A DNA stretch of 64,000 bases. It comes from Neisseria animalis. Its GTDB lineage: Bacteria > Pseudomonadota > Gammaproteobacteria > Burkholderiales > Neisseriaceae. The notes under the pieces were generated by a model that worked only from the letters and a program-made list of their open reading frames with translations, was not told the DNA's origin and made no database searches. This document shows positions 55,181-64,000 of this stretch, piece by piece. The position numbers and the translations under genes are program-made. The stretch covers positions 682,001 through 746,000 of the forward strand of contig NZ_LR134287.1 in assembly GCF_900636515.1 (NCBI RefSeq). The letters run 5' to 3'. Each line of letters starts with the position of its first letter. Within the stretch, counting starts at the first letter, position 1.

Positions 55181-55770
55181 ACGCCAACGCCGCCGCCACC
55201 ATTTCCGATCGCAGCACAACCCGCATGGACGACCGCGTTTCTGAAGCGGCGATGGAAGAGTGCAAAAAAGCCGGTTATTTCTGATTTTGCAGACGGCTTG
55301 GTAAAGAAATGCCGTCTGCATTTTGAAGATGGCAGCAAACCAAATGGCAGTATGGCAGTGAAGCGGTTAAGTGCTTAACGCCAACGCCGCCGCCACCATT
55401 TCCGAGCGCAGTGCCACCCGCATGGACGACCGCGTTTCCGAAGCGGCAATGGAAGAGCGCAAAAAAGCCGGTTATTTCTGATTTTGCAGACGGCGTAACT
55501 AAGAAATGCCGTCTGCATTTTTGAAGACGGCAGCAGAACGAATGGCAGTGAAGCGGTTAAGTGCTTAACGCCAACGCCGCCGCCACCATTTCCGAGCGCA
55601 GTGCCACCCGCATGGACGACCGCGTTTCCGAAGCGGCGATGGAAGAGCGTAAAAAAGCCGGTTATTTCTGATTTTGCAGACGGCGTAACTAAGAAATGCC
55701 GTCTGCATTTTTGAAGATGGTGGCAAATCAAATGGCAGTATGGCAGTGAAGCAGTCAGATGTTTCACGCC
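55181..55770 (+). repeat. Three tandem partial copies of the cysD 3' end
   Basis: Each unit (189-197 bp) repeats the last ~31 codons of cysD, from AAATISERS to KKAGYF and the stop, followed by the flanking DUS pair. Copies at about 55181, 55380 and 55570 keep the frame. Copy 2 has several missense changes (for example R to D after ISE..), while the later two are nearly identical to cysD. Array of duplicated fragments, not CRISPR. Confidence 0.88.
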
Positions 55771-55907
55771 AATATCGGATAAGCGGAAGCGGGGCGTTTG
55801 GATAAGGCTGCTCCGACCAATCTTATCGTGCGGGTATGTTTGGCTTGATGGGCTGGGAAAATTATCGGTTATATCGGATTTATAACGGTTTTTGTTTGGA
55901 TTTGAGT

Positions 55908-56014
55908 TATAGTCATTTAAAATAAGAATGATACAGCGTTGCTTTGCCTTGCCGTACTATGTGTACTGTCTGCGGCTTCGCTGCCTTGTCTTATTCTTAT
56001 TTTATTCGACTATA
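55908..56014 (+). repeat. Correia-like 107-bp element, copy 10
   Basis: Complete copy with one change (CTTGTCTTATTC) in the right arm. It is intergenic between the cysD array and rraA. Confidence 0.94.
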
Positions 56015-56020
56015 AATATG

Positions 56021-56060
56021 AAAACGGATAAACGTTTGGATTGCGTTTATCCGTTTTTTA
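56021..56060 (-). terminator. Hairpin with A/T flanks
   Basis: AAAACGGATAAACG ... CGTTTATCCGTTTTTT is a strong inverted repeat; together with GCTGCCCAAGGGCAGC at 56140-56155 it may terminate rraA on the minus strand. Confidence 0.65.
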
Positions 56061-56134
56061 TCTGTGGTTTGTCTGTTTATCGCTTTGCTCCGGCGGCTTG
56101 AGGTTTGCTCCGATCGGATTTGCCGGTATCAGAC

Positions 56135-56160
56135 AAAAAGCTGCCCAAGGGCAGCCTTTT
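56135..56160 (-). terminator. rraA terminator
   Basis: AAAAAGCTGCCCAAGGGCAGCCTTTT; on the minus strand the stem is followed by TTTTT. It lies 46 bp past the rraA stop. Confidence 0.75.
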
Positions 56161-56205
56161 GTATGGGAACAGCGGTGCGAACGGGTGCGGCCGCCAAACC
56201 TTAAA

Positions 56206-56715
56206 TCAGTATTGGCTGGCGGGTTTGATGGTTTCGAGGTCGAGCGGTTGTTCGGTAACGAGGATGCCGTCTTCGTCGCTGTAAAGGTAGTGGCCGGGAA
56301 CAAAGTCTACGCCGCCGAAGCTGACGGTGATGTCGGTTTCGCCCGCACAGGTTTTGCTGCTGACGCGCGGATTGGTGCCCAAGGCTTTAGTGCCGAAATC
56401 GAGCGTGTCCAATACCGCGCTGTCGCGCACCACGCCGTAAATAACGGTGCCTGCCCAGCCGTTTTCGGCGGCATAACCGGCGATGATGTCGCCCATCAGG
56501 GCGCTGCGGAGCGAGCCGCCGCCGTCCACGACGAGCACTTCGCCTTCGGAGGGATTTTTGAAAATCCGGCGGATAAGGCCGTTGTCTTGGTTGCAGCGCA
56601 CGGTGCGGATTCTGCCGTGGAATTTTTTGCGCCCGAAACTGCGGAACTGGATGTCGCAGGTGGGCGCATCGGGGTAGTTGTCCATGATGTCGGCAGTGGC
56701 GAAAGTGTGTGTCAT
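56206..56715 (-). CDS. rraA: RraA family protein (RNase E regulator / HMG aldolase fold)
   Basis: The protein has 169 residues. RraA binds RNase E and lowers its activity; related proteins act as 4-hydroxy-4-methyl-2-oxoglutarate aldolases. [41 protein letters not shown] is the conserved core. The two roles cannot be separated by sequence reading alone. It follows proA by orientation but is divergent from no gene. Confidence 0.9.
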   Translation of the reverse strand: MTHTFATADIMDNYPDAPTCDIQFRSFGRKKFHGRIRTVRCNQDNGLIRRIFKNPSEGEVLVVDGGGSLRSALMGDIIAGYAAENGWAGTVIYGVVRDSAVLDTLDFGTKALGTNPRVSSKTCAGETDITVSFGGVDFVPGHYLYSDEDGILVTEQPLDLETIKPASQY

Positions 56716-56840
56716 GCTGTGTCTCCTTTGTTTTGACGGTAGTGGTGCCGTCTGAAAAACGGTCCGGCAGTGTTTCGGTATGCCGCTATGGTTTTGCAGA
56801 CGGCTTTTCGGTATTTTTTATTATGTGTCGGGCGGGTGGT

Positions 56841-58103
56841 TCAGCGGATTTGGCCGTTGCCCAATACTACCCATTTTTGCGAGGTCAGGCCGTGCAGGCC
56901 GACCGGGCCGCGGACGTGGATTTTGTCGGTGGAAATGCCGATTTCCGCACCCAAGCCGTATTCGAAACCGTCAGCGAAACGGGTGGAGGCATTGACCATC
57001 ACGCTGGCACTGTCTACGGCGCGTAAGAAAATCTGCGCGTCGGTGTAGGATTCGGTGATGATGGCATCGGTGTGGTGGCTGCCGTGGGTGTTGATATGGG
57101 TAATGGCTTCTGCCAGATTATCGACGATTTTGACCGATAACACCGGCCCCAAATATTCGGTCTCCCAATCCTCTTCGGTGGCTGCCTGAATATGGGGCAG
57201 GATTTCCAAAGTACGCGTGCAGCCGCGCAGCTCGACCGGTTTTTCTGCTTGCGCGTATTGTCCGGCCAATGCGGGCAGGATTTCTTGCGCGCGGGCGGTG
57301 TGAACCAGCAGTGTTTCCATGGTGTTGCAGGTGCCGTCGCGCGAGGTTTTGGCGTTGTAGGCAACGGCCAGTGCTTTTCCGGTATCGGCGGCTTGGTCGA
57401 TATAGACGTGGCAGATGCCGTCGAGATGTTTGATGACGGGCACGCGCGCTTCCGCGGCAATCCGCGCCACCAGCGATTTGCCGCCGCGCGGAATGATGAC
57501 GTCGATTAATTCGGGGCTTTGCAGCATCGCGCCGACGCTTTCGCGGTCGGTGTTTTCAATCAGGCGCACGGCATCGGTGGGCAGGCCGTTTTCGCGTAAT
57601 GCCCGGGTGATGAGTCCGGCGATTGTCGTATTGCTGCGGAAGGCTTCGCTGCCGCCGCGCAAAATGCAGGCGTTGCCGGATTTCAAACACAGGGCGGCGG
57701 CATCAACGGTAACATTCGGGCGGGATTCGTAAATGATGCCGATAACGCCCAGCGGCACGCGCATTTTGCCGATTTGCAAACCGTTCGGGCGCAGACGGAA
57801 TTCGTCCATTTCGCCGACGGGGTCGGGTAGGGCGGCGATTTGGCGCAGACCTTCGCACATGCTGTCGATGGTGTTTTCAGTCAGCTTCAGGCGGTCGAGC
57901 ATGGCGGCATCCAAACCTTTGGCGGCGGCTTGCTCCATGTCTTGCGCGTTGGCGGCGAGAATGTCGGCCCGGTGCTGTTTGATGAGTTCCGCCATGTGCA
58001 GCAGGGCGGCGTTTTTTTGTGCGGTAGAGGCATTGCTCAGGGCATAAAAGGCTTGTTTGGCAGCAGCGGCGGTGCTGCGGACGTAGTCTTGAATGTTTTG
58101 CAT
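56841..58103 (-). CDS. proA: Gamma-glutamyl phosphate reductase
   Basis: The protein has 420 residues. It reduces gamma-glutamyl phosphate to the semialdehyde in proline synthesis. The catalytic Cys is in [15 protein letters not shown], and [29 protein letters not shown] and IPRGGKSLV are hallmark motifs. The ATG at 58103 gives [10 protein letters not shown]; the extra codons before it are leader. proB is not adjacent. Confidence 0.96.
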   Translation of the reverse strand: MQNIQDYVRSTAAAAKQAFYALSNASTAQKNAALLHMAELIKQHRADILAANAQDMEQAAAKGLDAAMLDRLKLTENTIDSMCEGLRQIAALPDPVGEMDEFRLRPNGLQIGKMRVPLGVIGIIYESRPNVTVDAAALCLKSGNACILRGGSEAFRSNTTIAGLITRALRENGLPTDAVRLIENTDRESVGAMLQSPELIDVIIPRGGKSLVARIAAEARVPVIKHLDGICHVYIDQAADTGKALAVAYNAKTSRDGTCNTMETLLVHTARAQEILPALAGQYAQAEKPVELRGCTRTLEILPHIQAATEEDWETEYLGPVLSVKIVDNLAEAITHINTHGSHHTDAIITESYTDAQIFLRAVDSASVMVNASTRFADGFEYGLGAEIGISTDKIHVRGPVGLHGLTSQKWVVLGNGQIR

Positions 58104-58171
58104 GGTGGTGTGCCTGAAGATAGGATATTTGATGATAACCGAAAAAGCCTTCAAGCGGAATATGCAGACGG

Positions 58172-58735
58172 CTAGAAACGGTAGTTCAGCCCGATGGTGG
58201 CACTGTAACGGTTGGGGCGGATATTGCCGGTGTCGATTCTGCCCAAATAGTTGTAGGCGATACCGGCATCGATGGAAAGGTTTTCTTTGAGGTGGTATTG
58301 CGCGCCGGCAATGACACCGGCTCCGAAGGAGACGCGCTCTTCAAAAATTTCTTGGCGGGCAGTTTTGCTGCTGTTCAGCTTCAGGCGGTTCAGTCCGAGC
58401 CGCGCACCGGCGTAAGGGGTAATGGCGGTGGCGTTGCGGAAGTCGTAGATGGCGGAAACGCCAACCGATTCTATGGTTAAATCCGCTGCTTCGCCGTCTG
58501 CTGCCGTATCGTTGTCTGCCCAGTTTTTGAAAAATGTATAGTCGGCGGTATAGCGTACGCCGTTGTTGTTGCCCAAGGTGAGGCTTGCGTTGGGGAGCTG
58601 GTCGGCACTCGGGCGGACCTCTACCGCTTCTTGTTCCAATGCTTGAGCGGTGGAGCGGACTTGTACCTCCGGCGGTTGGGCGGGCAGGAGAGCGGGGGCG
58701 GTGAGGGCTGAAATCAGGGCTATCCGAGTAATCAT
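58172..58735 (-). CDS. Opa-like outer-membrane beta-barrel protein 1
   Basis: The protein has 187 residues. It has signal [19 protein letters not shown], then an N-terminal extension and a short eight-stranded barrel whose strands [28 protein letters not shown] and [27 protein letters not shown] align with the next two genes. Opa/NspA-type opacity family. It is more diverged than the other two. The ATG at 58735 starts the signal peptide. No CTCTT repeats are in the signal region, so it is not phase-variable in the Opa way. Confidence 0.75.
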   Translation of the reverse strand: MITRIALISALTAPALLPAQPPEVQVRSTAQALEQEAVEVRPSADQLPNASLTLGNNNGVRYTADYTFFKNWADNDTAADGEAADLTIESVGVSAIYDFRNATAITPYAGARLGLNRLKLNSSKTARQEIFEERVSFGAGVIAGAQYHLKENLSIDAGIAYNYLGRIDTGNIRPNRYSATIGLNYRF

Positions 58736-58874
58736 AGGCACACCGTATGTTCGTATGATTATTTGGGGCAGTTTGGAATAAATGGGCGGTTCGGACAAGA
58801 TGGTTGGGTTTGATGGTTAACAGACTATATCATAATCTTTGAACCGGTTTGCAGAAACGGGCGGGAAGAAGATA

Positions 58875-58930
58875 AAAAGCCGTCTGCAAAAGCGATGGGT
58901 AACGCTATCGGAATTTGCAGACGGCCTTTG
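58875..58930 (-). terminator. DUS-pair terminator after barrel 2
   Basis: AAAAGCCGTCTGCAAAAGCG and GAATTTGCAGACGGCC; an inner CGAT..ATCG also pairs. Confidence 0.65.
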
Positions 58931-58945
58931 GGGTATGTTTAGAAA

Positions 58946-59536
58946 TCAGAAGTTGTAGCGCAGGCCGACATTCGCGCCGTATTGGCTGACTTTACCGTCG
59001 TTGGCTCCGATTTTGCCCAAGTAGTTGTATTCTAAACCGGCATTGGCAGCCAGCTTGTCGGTAAATTGGTATTGTGCACCGGCCAAGCCGCCGATACCTA
59101 CTGTGGTGCTGGTTTCAGAAACGGTACTCAGGGAGTTGCCATAAACGGTTCGGCTGTCTGCATCAGCAATGTTCAGGCCGAGACGCGCGCCGACATAGGG
59201 GGTCAGAGCGGTAGCGTTTTCAAAGTCGTAAATGGCAGACAAACCGACGGAGTGGACTTTCATTTTAGCTTTGTGGTCGAATGGTACGCCGCGATTTACG
59301 CCTTTTTCATGATTGTCGAGTTTGCCGAAGTAGGTGTAGTCCAGTGCATAACGGAGCGCACCGGTGTCTTTACCGACAGCAATACGGGCGGAAGGGTTGG
59401 TGTCTTTTACTTTGAAGACGCTTTCTTTAACTTGCAGTTTGGATGCGCCGACATCGCCTTGTACATACCAGCCGTTGGCGGCTGCAATACCGGACAAACC
59501 TGCCAGAATGACGGTTAATACAGTTTTTTTCATCAT
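58946..59536 (-). CDS. Opa-like outer-membrane beta-barrel protein 2
   Basis: The protein has 196 residues. It has signal MMKKTVLTVILAGLSGIAAA, mature start NGWYVQGDVGASKLQ, strand patterns YALDYTYFGKL, VGLSAIYDFENATALTPYVGARLGLN, AGAQYQFTDKLAANAGLEYNYLGKI, and ending GANVGLRYNF. The barrel strands are almost identical to barrel 3, but the predicted surface loops differ strongly. GGAG precedes the ATG; the second ATG, one codon later, is equally possible. Confidence 0.85.
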   Translation of the reverse strand: MMKKTVLTVILAGLSGIAAANGWYVQGDVGASKLQVKESVFKVKDTNPSARIAVGKDTGALRYALDYTYFGKLDNHEKGVNRGVPFDHKAKMKVHSVGLSAIYDFENATALTPYVGARLGLNIADADSRTVYGNSLSTVSETSTTVGIGGLAGAQYQFTDKLAANAGLEYNYLGKIGANDGKVSQYGANVGLRYNF

Positions 59537-59682
59537 GATTACTCCGTTAGTCAGAGGGAAATAAAAGGTTGTTTTTTCCTATCGCTATTATAGCAAAAGA
59601 CAATAATAAAATAAGCCGTTTGGCCGATTTTTTTACGAAAATATTGATAATAAGTTGAATTATTATATTATTTCATTGTATT

Positions 59683-59789
59683 TATAGTCGAATAAAATAA
59701 GAATGAGACAAGGCAGCGAAGCCGCAGACAGTACGCATAGTACGGCAAGGCAAAGCAACGCTGTATCATTCTTATTTTAAATGACTATA
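59683..59789 (-). repeat. Correia-like 107-bp element, copy 11
   Basis: Complete copy in reverse orientation between barrel genes 2 and 3, upstream of barrel 2. One core difference (GTACGCATAGTAC). Confidence 0.95.
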
Positions 59790-59827
59790 ATTTGATTTTT
59801 ATAGAGGCAAGGATACGGAAAAGGACA

Positions 59828-59882
59828 AAAAAGCCGTCTGCAAAAACGATAGCAAAACTATCGCTGTTGCAGACGGCTTTTG
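59828..59882 (-). terminator. DUS-pair terminator after barrel 3
   Basis: AAAAAGCCGTCTGCAAAAACG with inner CGATAG..CTATCG and TTGCAGACGGCTTTTG, 14 bp past the stop. Confidence 0.75.
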
Positions 59883-59895
59883 GGATATTCAGAAA

Positions 59896-60474
59896 TCAGA
59901 AGTTGTAGCGCAGGCCGACATTTGCGCCGTATTGGCTGATTTTGGTGTCAACCGGGCCTACTTTGCCCAAATAGTTGTATTCCAAACCGGCATTGGCAGC
60001 CAGCTTGTCGGTAAATTGGTATTGTGCGCCAACCAAACCGCCGATACCGACTTGGGTTTTGTCGTGAGAATGGCTGTATTGGACGGTATCTGTTTCACCG
60101 TTGGTATCCAAGCTCAGGTAGTTGAGGCTGGCACGCAGACCGACATAAGGCGTCAGCGGGGTGGTATTGTGGAAATCATAGAAGCCCGAGATACCGGCAG
60201 AATGGGCGTTCAGTTTGGCTTTGTGATAACCGTCTGTACCGTAGTTGTCGGTATTTTTCAGCGTACCGAAATAGGTATAGTCGAAGGCATAGCGGAAATT
60301 GCCCAAGTCTTTACCCACGGAAACGCGGCCGTAAGGTTTGGTGTCTTTGATTTTTCCGCCTTCTTCTTTGGCTTGCAGCTTGGACGCGCCGACATCGCCT
60401 TGTACATACCAGCCGTTTGCAGCGGCAACACCGGACAGACCGGTCAATACAGCAGTCAATAACAGTTTCTTCAT
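59896..60474 (-). CDS. Opa-like outer-membrane beta-barrel protein 3
   Basis: The protein has 192 residues. It has signal MKKLLLTAVLTGLSGVAAA and mature NGWYVQGDVGASKLQ as in barrel 2. Strands and C-terminal GANVGLRYNF are shared, with new loop sequences (KNTDNYGTDGYHKAKL, ETDTVQYSHSHDKTQ). AAGGAG precedes the ATG. It is probably an outer-membrane adhesin or porin-like protein; the receptor is unknown. Confidence 0.85.
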   Translation of the reverse strand: MKKLLLTAVLTGLSGVAAANGWYVQGDVGASKLQAKEEGGKIKDTKPYGRVSVGKDLGNFRYAFDYTYFGTLKNTDNYGTDGYHKAKLNAHSAGISGFYDFHNTTPLTPYVGLRASLNYLSLDTNGETDTVQYSHSHDKTQVGIGGLVGAQYQFTDKLAANAGLEYNYLGKVGPVDTKISQYGANVGLRYNF

Positions 60475-60702
60475 GGTGTACTCCTTATTAAGTTTTCGGG
60501 TAGGAAAAGCTGCTTGCTTACCTTGATGCCACTATACCATATGCGGACATATGCCGATGTGATGAAGGTGGAAACGGGCATGCCGCTTTACTGCCAATAC
60601 ATTGATTAGTCGGCATATTTCTTTTGTTGCCGGTTTGCAACAGCGGGTTTGGGCGCGGCAGTTATCGCATGAAAAGCGCCATTCGGGTTCAGAACAGGAG
60701 CG

Positions 60703-61710
60703 TTAATCCTCTCGGGCAGCTTGATAAACCGTGTCGGGCATAAGTTTGTTCAGGCAGTCGGTGTGTCCCAGCGGGCATTCCCGTTTGAAGCAGGGGGAGC
60801 ATTCCAGATTGAGACTGATGATTTTGGCTTTGGGCGACAGCGGCGGCGTATGGTCGGGGCTGGACGAGCCGTAAACGGCGATGACTTTGCGGTCGAGTGC
60901 GGCGGCAAGGTGCATCAGGCCGCTGTCGTTGCACACGACTGTTTCGGCGCAGGCCAGCAGGTCAATGGCTTCGGAAAGCGTGGTTTTGCCGCAAAGATTG
61001 GTGCAAAGGCCGTCTGCAAATCGGTTGATTTCTTCGGCAATGGCGAAATCTTTTTGCGAGCCGAACAGCCAAACCTGCCGCCCCTGCCGGATATAGCGGA
61101 GGGCGAGTTCGGCAAAATGGCGGGCGGGCCAGCGTTTTGCCGGGCCGTATTCTGCACCGGGGCAAAAGGCGATAACGGGCTTGGCGGTGTCCAAACCGTG
61201 TTTGGCCAAAGCCGCCGATTGTTCGTCGGGGTTGATGGTAAACAGAGGATTGTCGGATACGCCGTTAAAGGCTGACTGACTCGGGTAGGCGAGGGCAGTA
61301 TAGCGGTCAACCATCAGCGGGAGGGCGGCTTTGTCGAGCTTGCGGATGTCGTTGAGCAAGATATAGCGTGATTCGCCGACATAGCCCGTGCGCTGTCTGA
61401 TGCCGGTAGCGAAGGCGATGATGGCGGATTTGAGCGATCCGGGCAGAACGATAACTTGGTCGTAACCTTGTTTGCCGAGTTCGCGACCGATTTGCCAGCG
61501 TTTTTTGAGTTGTAATGCGCCGTGCCCGAACGGATTTTCGATGATGCGGTTGACTTCGGGCATGCGCTCAAATACGGCCATTGACCATTTCGGCGCGAAT
61601 ACGTCGATGGTGCAGCCGGGGTGCAGTTGGTGGAGGCGGCGGTACAAGGGTTGCGTCATGACGCAGTCGCCTATCCAGCTTGGGGAGATGATGAGGATTT
61701 TTTTCGGCAT
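60703..61710 (-). CDS. waaF: ADP-heptose:LPS heptosyltransferase II
   Basis: The protein has 335 residues, glycosyltransferase family 9. It adds the second heptose to the lipooligosaccharide inner core. KKILIISPSWIGDCVMTQPLYRRLHQLHP at the N-terminus and ETVVCNDSGLMHLAAALDRKVIAVYGSSSPDHTPPL near the C-terminus are typical of RfaF/WaaF. The enzyme is cytoplasmic and uses ADP-heptose. Confidence 0.94.
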   Translation of the reverse strand: MPKKILIISPSWIGDCVMTQPLYRRLHQLHPGCTIDVFAPKWSMAVFERMPEVNRIIENPFGHGALQLKKRWQIGRELGKQGYDQVIVLPGSLKSAIIAFATGIRQRTGYVGESRYILLNDIRKLDKAALPLMVDRYTALAYPSQSAFNGVSDNPLFTINPDEQSAALAKHGLDTAKPVIAFCPGAEYGPAKRWPARHFAELALRYIRQGRQVWLFGSQKDFAIAEEINRFADGLCTNLCGKTTLSEAIDLLACAETVVCNDSGLMHLAAALDRKVIAVYGSSSPDHTPPLSPKAKIISLNLECSPCFKRECPLGHTDCLNKLMPDTVYQAARED

Positions 61711-61753
61711 GGTGTTCTGTCGGGAAAAAGGAAACGGACGTGCCGTCTGTAAA

Positions 61754-61860
61754 TATAGTCATTTAAAATAAGAATGATACAGCGTTGCTTTGCCTTGCCG
61801 TACTATGTGTACTGTCTGCGGCTTCGCTGCCTTGTCTCATTCTTATTTTATTCGACTATA
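61754..61860 (+). repeat. Correia-like 107-bp element, copy 12
   Basis: Complete copy upstream of waaF in the direction of its transcription. Confidence 0.95.
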
Positions 61861-61984
61861 TGCCGGCAGACGGGAAAACTGTTGCAGCGGTATCCGGAAG
61901 GATTGTTTATGCCGTCTGCAGTTTGCAGTTTTTTGCGGAGAGTCATTTTCCGGCTGTCGGTAGGGGTTTGGCTATTTTCGCATA

Positions 61985-62021
61985 AAAAATTCCGCCCTCA
62001 AAATCGGACTTGAGGGCGGAT
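61985..62021 (-). terminator. PCu(A)C gene terminator
   Basis: Minus strand TCCGCCCTCAAG ... CTTGAGGGCGGA-type stem followed by ATTTTTTATG; it is strong and intrinsic, 18 bp past the stop. Confidence 0.85.
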
Positions 62022-62038
62022 ACGGTTTTGCAGACGGC

Positions 62039-62509
62039 TTAGTGCTGATGTGCCGCGCCGTGGTTGTGTCGGTGTGCGGTCGGTTTGGGAGCGTTTTTCA
62101 CCGGAATGTCGATGGTTTGCGCTTTGCTGTGTTTGAACTTCAGCGTTACCGGTATGGTTTCGCCTTCTTTCAGCGGACGTTTCAGACCCATAAACATAAT
62201 ATGGTAGCTGCCCGGTTTCAGTTCGGTGGTGTCGCCCGCGCCCAGCGGTACGCCGCCTTTGACTTCGCGCATACGCATCACGCCGTTGTCGTTGACGTGG
62301 GTATGTACTTCGACGCGCTCGGCTACGGGGCTGCTGCCGCCGAGCAGGAAGTCTTGTTTTTTATTGTCGTTGTGGATATTCATGAATGCGCCGCCCATCT
62401 TCATGCCTTCTACGGTGGCGCGCGCCCATTGGTCTTTGACGTGGATGCCGGCAGCCGCTGCGGTGCTGCACAAGCCGGCCAAAACGAGGGTTGCCAATAA
62501 TTTTTTCAT
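62039..62509 (-). CDS. PCu(A)C-type periplasmic copper chaperone
   Basis: The protein has 156 residues. It delivers copper(I) to cytochrome oxidase. It has a signal peptide MKKLLATLVLAGLCSTAAA, copper ligands in ERVEVHTHVNDNGVMRM and SYHIMFMGL (H...M...H.M pattern), and a His-rich tail HRHNHGAAHQH that may bind further copper. The gonococcal homologue is called AccA. The ATG at 62509 follows AAAGGAACAG. Confidence 0.92.
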   Translation of the reverse strand: MKKLLATLVLAGLCSTAAAAGIHVKDQWARATVEGMKMGGAFMNIHNDNKKQDFLLGGSSPVAERVEVHTHVNDNGVMRMREVKGGVPLGAGDTTELKPGSYHIMFMGLKRPLKEGETIPVTLKFKHSKAQTIDIPVKNAPKPTAHRHNHGAAHQH

Positions 62510-62565
62510 GTCTGTTCCTTTGTGTTCAAGGGAAGTCATTCGGAAAAGGGGAGTTGTCGGAGTGA

Positions 62566-62672
62566 TATAGTCATTTAAAATAAGAATGATACAGCGTTGC
62601 TTTGCCTTGCCGTACTATGTGTACTGTCTGCGGCTTCGCTGCCTTGTCTCATTCTTATTTTATTCGACTATA
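62566..62672 (+). repeat. Correia-like 107-bp element, copy 13
   Basis: Complete copy between the copper-chaperone gene and dgkA, upstream of the former. Confidence 0.95.
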
Positions 62673-62747
62673 TTACAGGGAAACGCTGTGTACGGATATT
62701 GATTCAGATTAAATAATTATTAATTATTTGTAACTAATTATAAAGTA

Positions 62748-63152
62748 TTAGATTAAATTCAATCCGTATTCGCGCCATAAGGCAATCAGCCAGACAACCG
62801 CCAGCAGCACCAGCGCCAAAAGTTGTGCGGCAGAACCGGCGTCTTTGGCGCGCTTGGCCAATTCGTGTTTGGCGGTGGAGGTGTGGTCGACGGCGGCTTC
62901 GATGGCGGTGTTGAATAATTCGGTAATCAGCGAAATAAAAGAAGCGGTAATCAGCAGCATTCGCGTTGCCGGACCGAAGGAAAAAATAAATGCCGCGGCA
63001 ATCAAGACGATGTGCAGGATAAGCAGTTGGCGGAAGGCACTTTCGTGGCGGAAGGCGGCTTTCAAACCGTCTATGGAATAGCCGAACGCATTGATGATGC
63101 GCTGAATACCGGTTTTGCCTTTTTTATCGGCGGCATATGAAGAGTGTTTCAT
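62748..63152 (-). CDS. dgkA: Diacylglycerol kinase
   Basis: The protein has 134 residues, a small trimeric membrane enzyme. It phosphorylates diacylglycerol in membrane lipid recycling. Three membrane helices and the active-site segment ITELFNTAIEAAVDHTSTAKHELAKRAKDAGSAA are present. The N-terminus MKHSSYAADKKGKTGIQRI is somewhat longer than in E. coli. The ATG at 63152 is preferred to 63179. Confidence 0.93.
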   Translation of the reverse strand: MKHSSYAADKKGKTGIQRIINAFGYSIDGLKAAFRHESAFRQLLILHIVLIAAAFIFSFGPATRMLLITASFISLITELFNTAIEAAVDHTSTAKHELAKRAKDAGSAAQLLALVLLAVVWLIALWREYGLNLI

Positions 63153-63186
63153 GAGCGTGCTGCGGAATAAGGAAATCAATCGGCAA

Positions 63187-63230
63187 AGGCCGTCTGCAAA
63201 AAAGCGGGTTGCGGTTTTGCAGACGGCCTT
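63187..63230 (-). terminator. DUS-pair terminator after gshB
   Basis: AAAGGCCGTCTGCAAAAAAG and CGGTTTTGCAGACGGCCTT, 6 bp past the gshB stop. Confidence 0.75.
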
Positions 63231-63235
63231 CGGGT

Positions 63236-64000
63236 TTAGATGGTGCTTTGGCGTTGGACGGCGTCGGCAAACATGGCGGCAACGTCGAAACCTTTCTGCT
63301 TCATGATTTCTTGGAAACCGGTCGGGCTGGTTACGTTGACTTCGGTCAGGTTGCTGCCGATAACGTCCAAGCCGGCAAGTAAAATGCCGCGGCGTTTGAG
63401 CTCGGGGGCGAGGGTTTCGGCGATTTCACGGTCGCGCGCGCTCAATTCCTGCGCGACACCGCGCCCGCCGGCAGCCAGATTGCCGCGTGTTTCGCCGTTT
63501 TGCGGAATGCGCGCCAAGGCAAACGGTACGACTTCGCCGCCGATAATCAAAATGCGTTTGTCGCCGTCAACGATTTCAGGAATATAGCGTTGCGCCATGA
63601 TGGTGCGGCTGTCGAGCTGCATCAGGGTTTCCAAAATGCTGCCGGTGTTGGGGTCGGCTTCGGTGAGGCGGAAAATCCCCATGCCGCCCATGCCGTCGAG
63701 CGGTTTGACGATGATGTCGCCGTGTTCGGCCAAAAAGCGGCGTACATCGGCGGAGCGGGTGGTCACCAAAGTTGGCGCGGTAAATCGGCTGAAATTCAAA
63801 ATCGCCAGTTTTTCGTTGAAGTCGCGCATGGCTTGGCCGCTGTTGAATACTTTTGCGCCTTGTGTTTCGGCCAGCGTCAGCAGTTGGGTGGCGTAGAGAT
63901 ACTGCATGTCAAACGGCGGGTCGGTACGCATAATCACGGCATCAAAATCTTTCAAGGCCGTCTGCACTTTGCTGCCGGAGGCAAACCATGCGTAATCGCG
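63236..64000 (-). CDS. gshB: Glutathione synthetase, C-terminal part
   Basis: The frame continues to the window edge, so the N-terminus is missing; about 255 residues are seen. It joins gamma-glutamylcysteine and glycine. ATP-grasp features are [42 protein letters not shown] and VDVIGS-type [25 protein letters not shown] inside the gene (63952-63962) encodes the conserved-looking VQTALKDFD. Confidence 0.95.
   Translation of the reverse strand, partial: RDYAWFASGSKVQTALKDFDAVIMRTDPPFDMQYLYATQLLTLAETQGAKVFNSGQAMRDFNEKLAILNFSRFTAPTLVTTRSADVRRFLAEHGDIIVKPLDGMGGMGIFRLTEADPNTGSILETLMQLDSRTIMAQRYIPEIVDGDKRILIIGGEVVPFALARIPQNGETRGNLAAGGRGVAQELSARDREIAETLAPELKRRGILLAGLDVIGSNLTEVNVTSPTGFQEIMKQKGFDVAAMFADAVQRQSTI

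Noticed and set aside
55181..55770. Possible CRISPR-like or regulatory array
   Set aside because: The units are plain duplications of the cysD 3' end, with no short constant repeat separated by unique spacers.

Overview
The window is a chromosome segment from a member of the genus Neisseria. The evidence is a very high density of neisserial DNA uptake sequences (core GCCGTCTG), mostly in the form GCCGTCTGCAAA rather than GCCGTCTGAA; many copies of a Correia-type (CREE/NEMIS) miniature element; and neisserial gene arrangements such as metK divergent from lpxL. The species cannot be named from the sequence alone. Both ends cut genes: an S66 LD-carboxypeptidase at base 1 and gshB at base 64000. 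No rRNA, tRNA or CRISPR array was seen.

Layout. 0-7.3 kb: ldcA-like (partial), LOG-family protein, SDR-type protein, ubiJ, nadK, a sodium-dependent NSS transporter, a small lipoprotein and fbp. 7.6-12.8 kb: zinc importer genes znuC-znuB, preceded by an overlapping 32-codon membrane ORF, then the metN-metI-metQ methionine importer. 13-24 kb: a site-2-protease-like gene, prfA, an IS630-family insertion sequence sitting inside a CREE copy, the ubiK-comM-mscS-nudB operon, metK with a long structured leader, lpxL, gpx and rpsO. 24-30.5 kb: lysC, rhlE, an aromatic-acid-type MFS transporter and a PfkB kinase. 30.8-34.3 kb is an AT-richer accessory island: a surface-lipoprotein assembly modifier (Slam) gene broken by one frameshift, its probable client lipoprotein with a 30 x AAAEK stalk, and a divergent XRE-type regulator. 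34.5-41 kb: ftsK, znuA (alone, 28 kb from znuCB), a thioesterase, a double ABC ATPase, trxA and grxD. 41.5-50.7 kb: acnB, a glycerate module (glxK, gntP, divergent cdaR-like regulator), kdsA and glmM. 51-58 kb: a CNP1-like protein, tusA-like, pyrC, ybaB, cysD followed by three tandem copies of its own 3' end where cysN would be expected, rraA and proA. 58-64 kb: three tandem Opa-like outer-membrane barrels, waaF, a PCu(A)C copper chaperone, dgkA and gshB.

Functional links. znuCB and znuA are separated but share a near-identical Zur-box-like operator, so they probably form one co-regulated zinc importer. metK and metN both carry leaders with intrinsic-terminator-like hairpins. glxK, gntP and the divergent regulator look like a self-contained glycerate or sugar-acid uptake unit. 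The Slam, lipoprotein and XRE genes form an outer-membrane surface-display module.

Repeats. Thirteen 107-bp Correia-like elements occur, about one per 5 kb. Their ends match the terminal inverted repeats of the IS630 element better than the ends I remember for meningococcal Correia elements. An older, longer and diverged family (about 150 bp) is also present. Many genes end in an inverted DUS pair that probably acts as a terminator.
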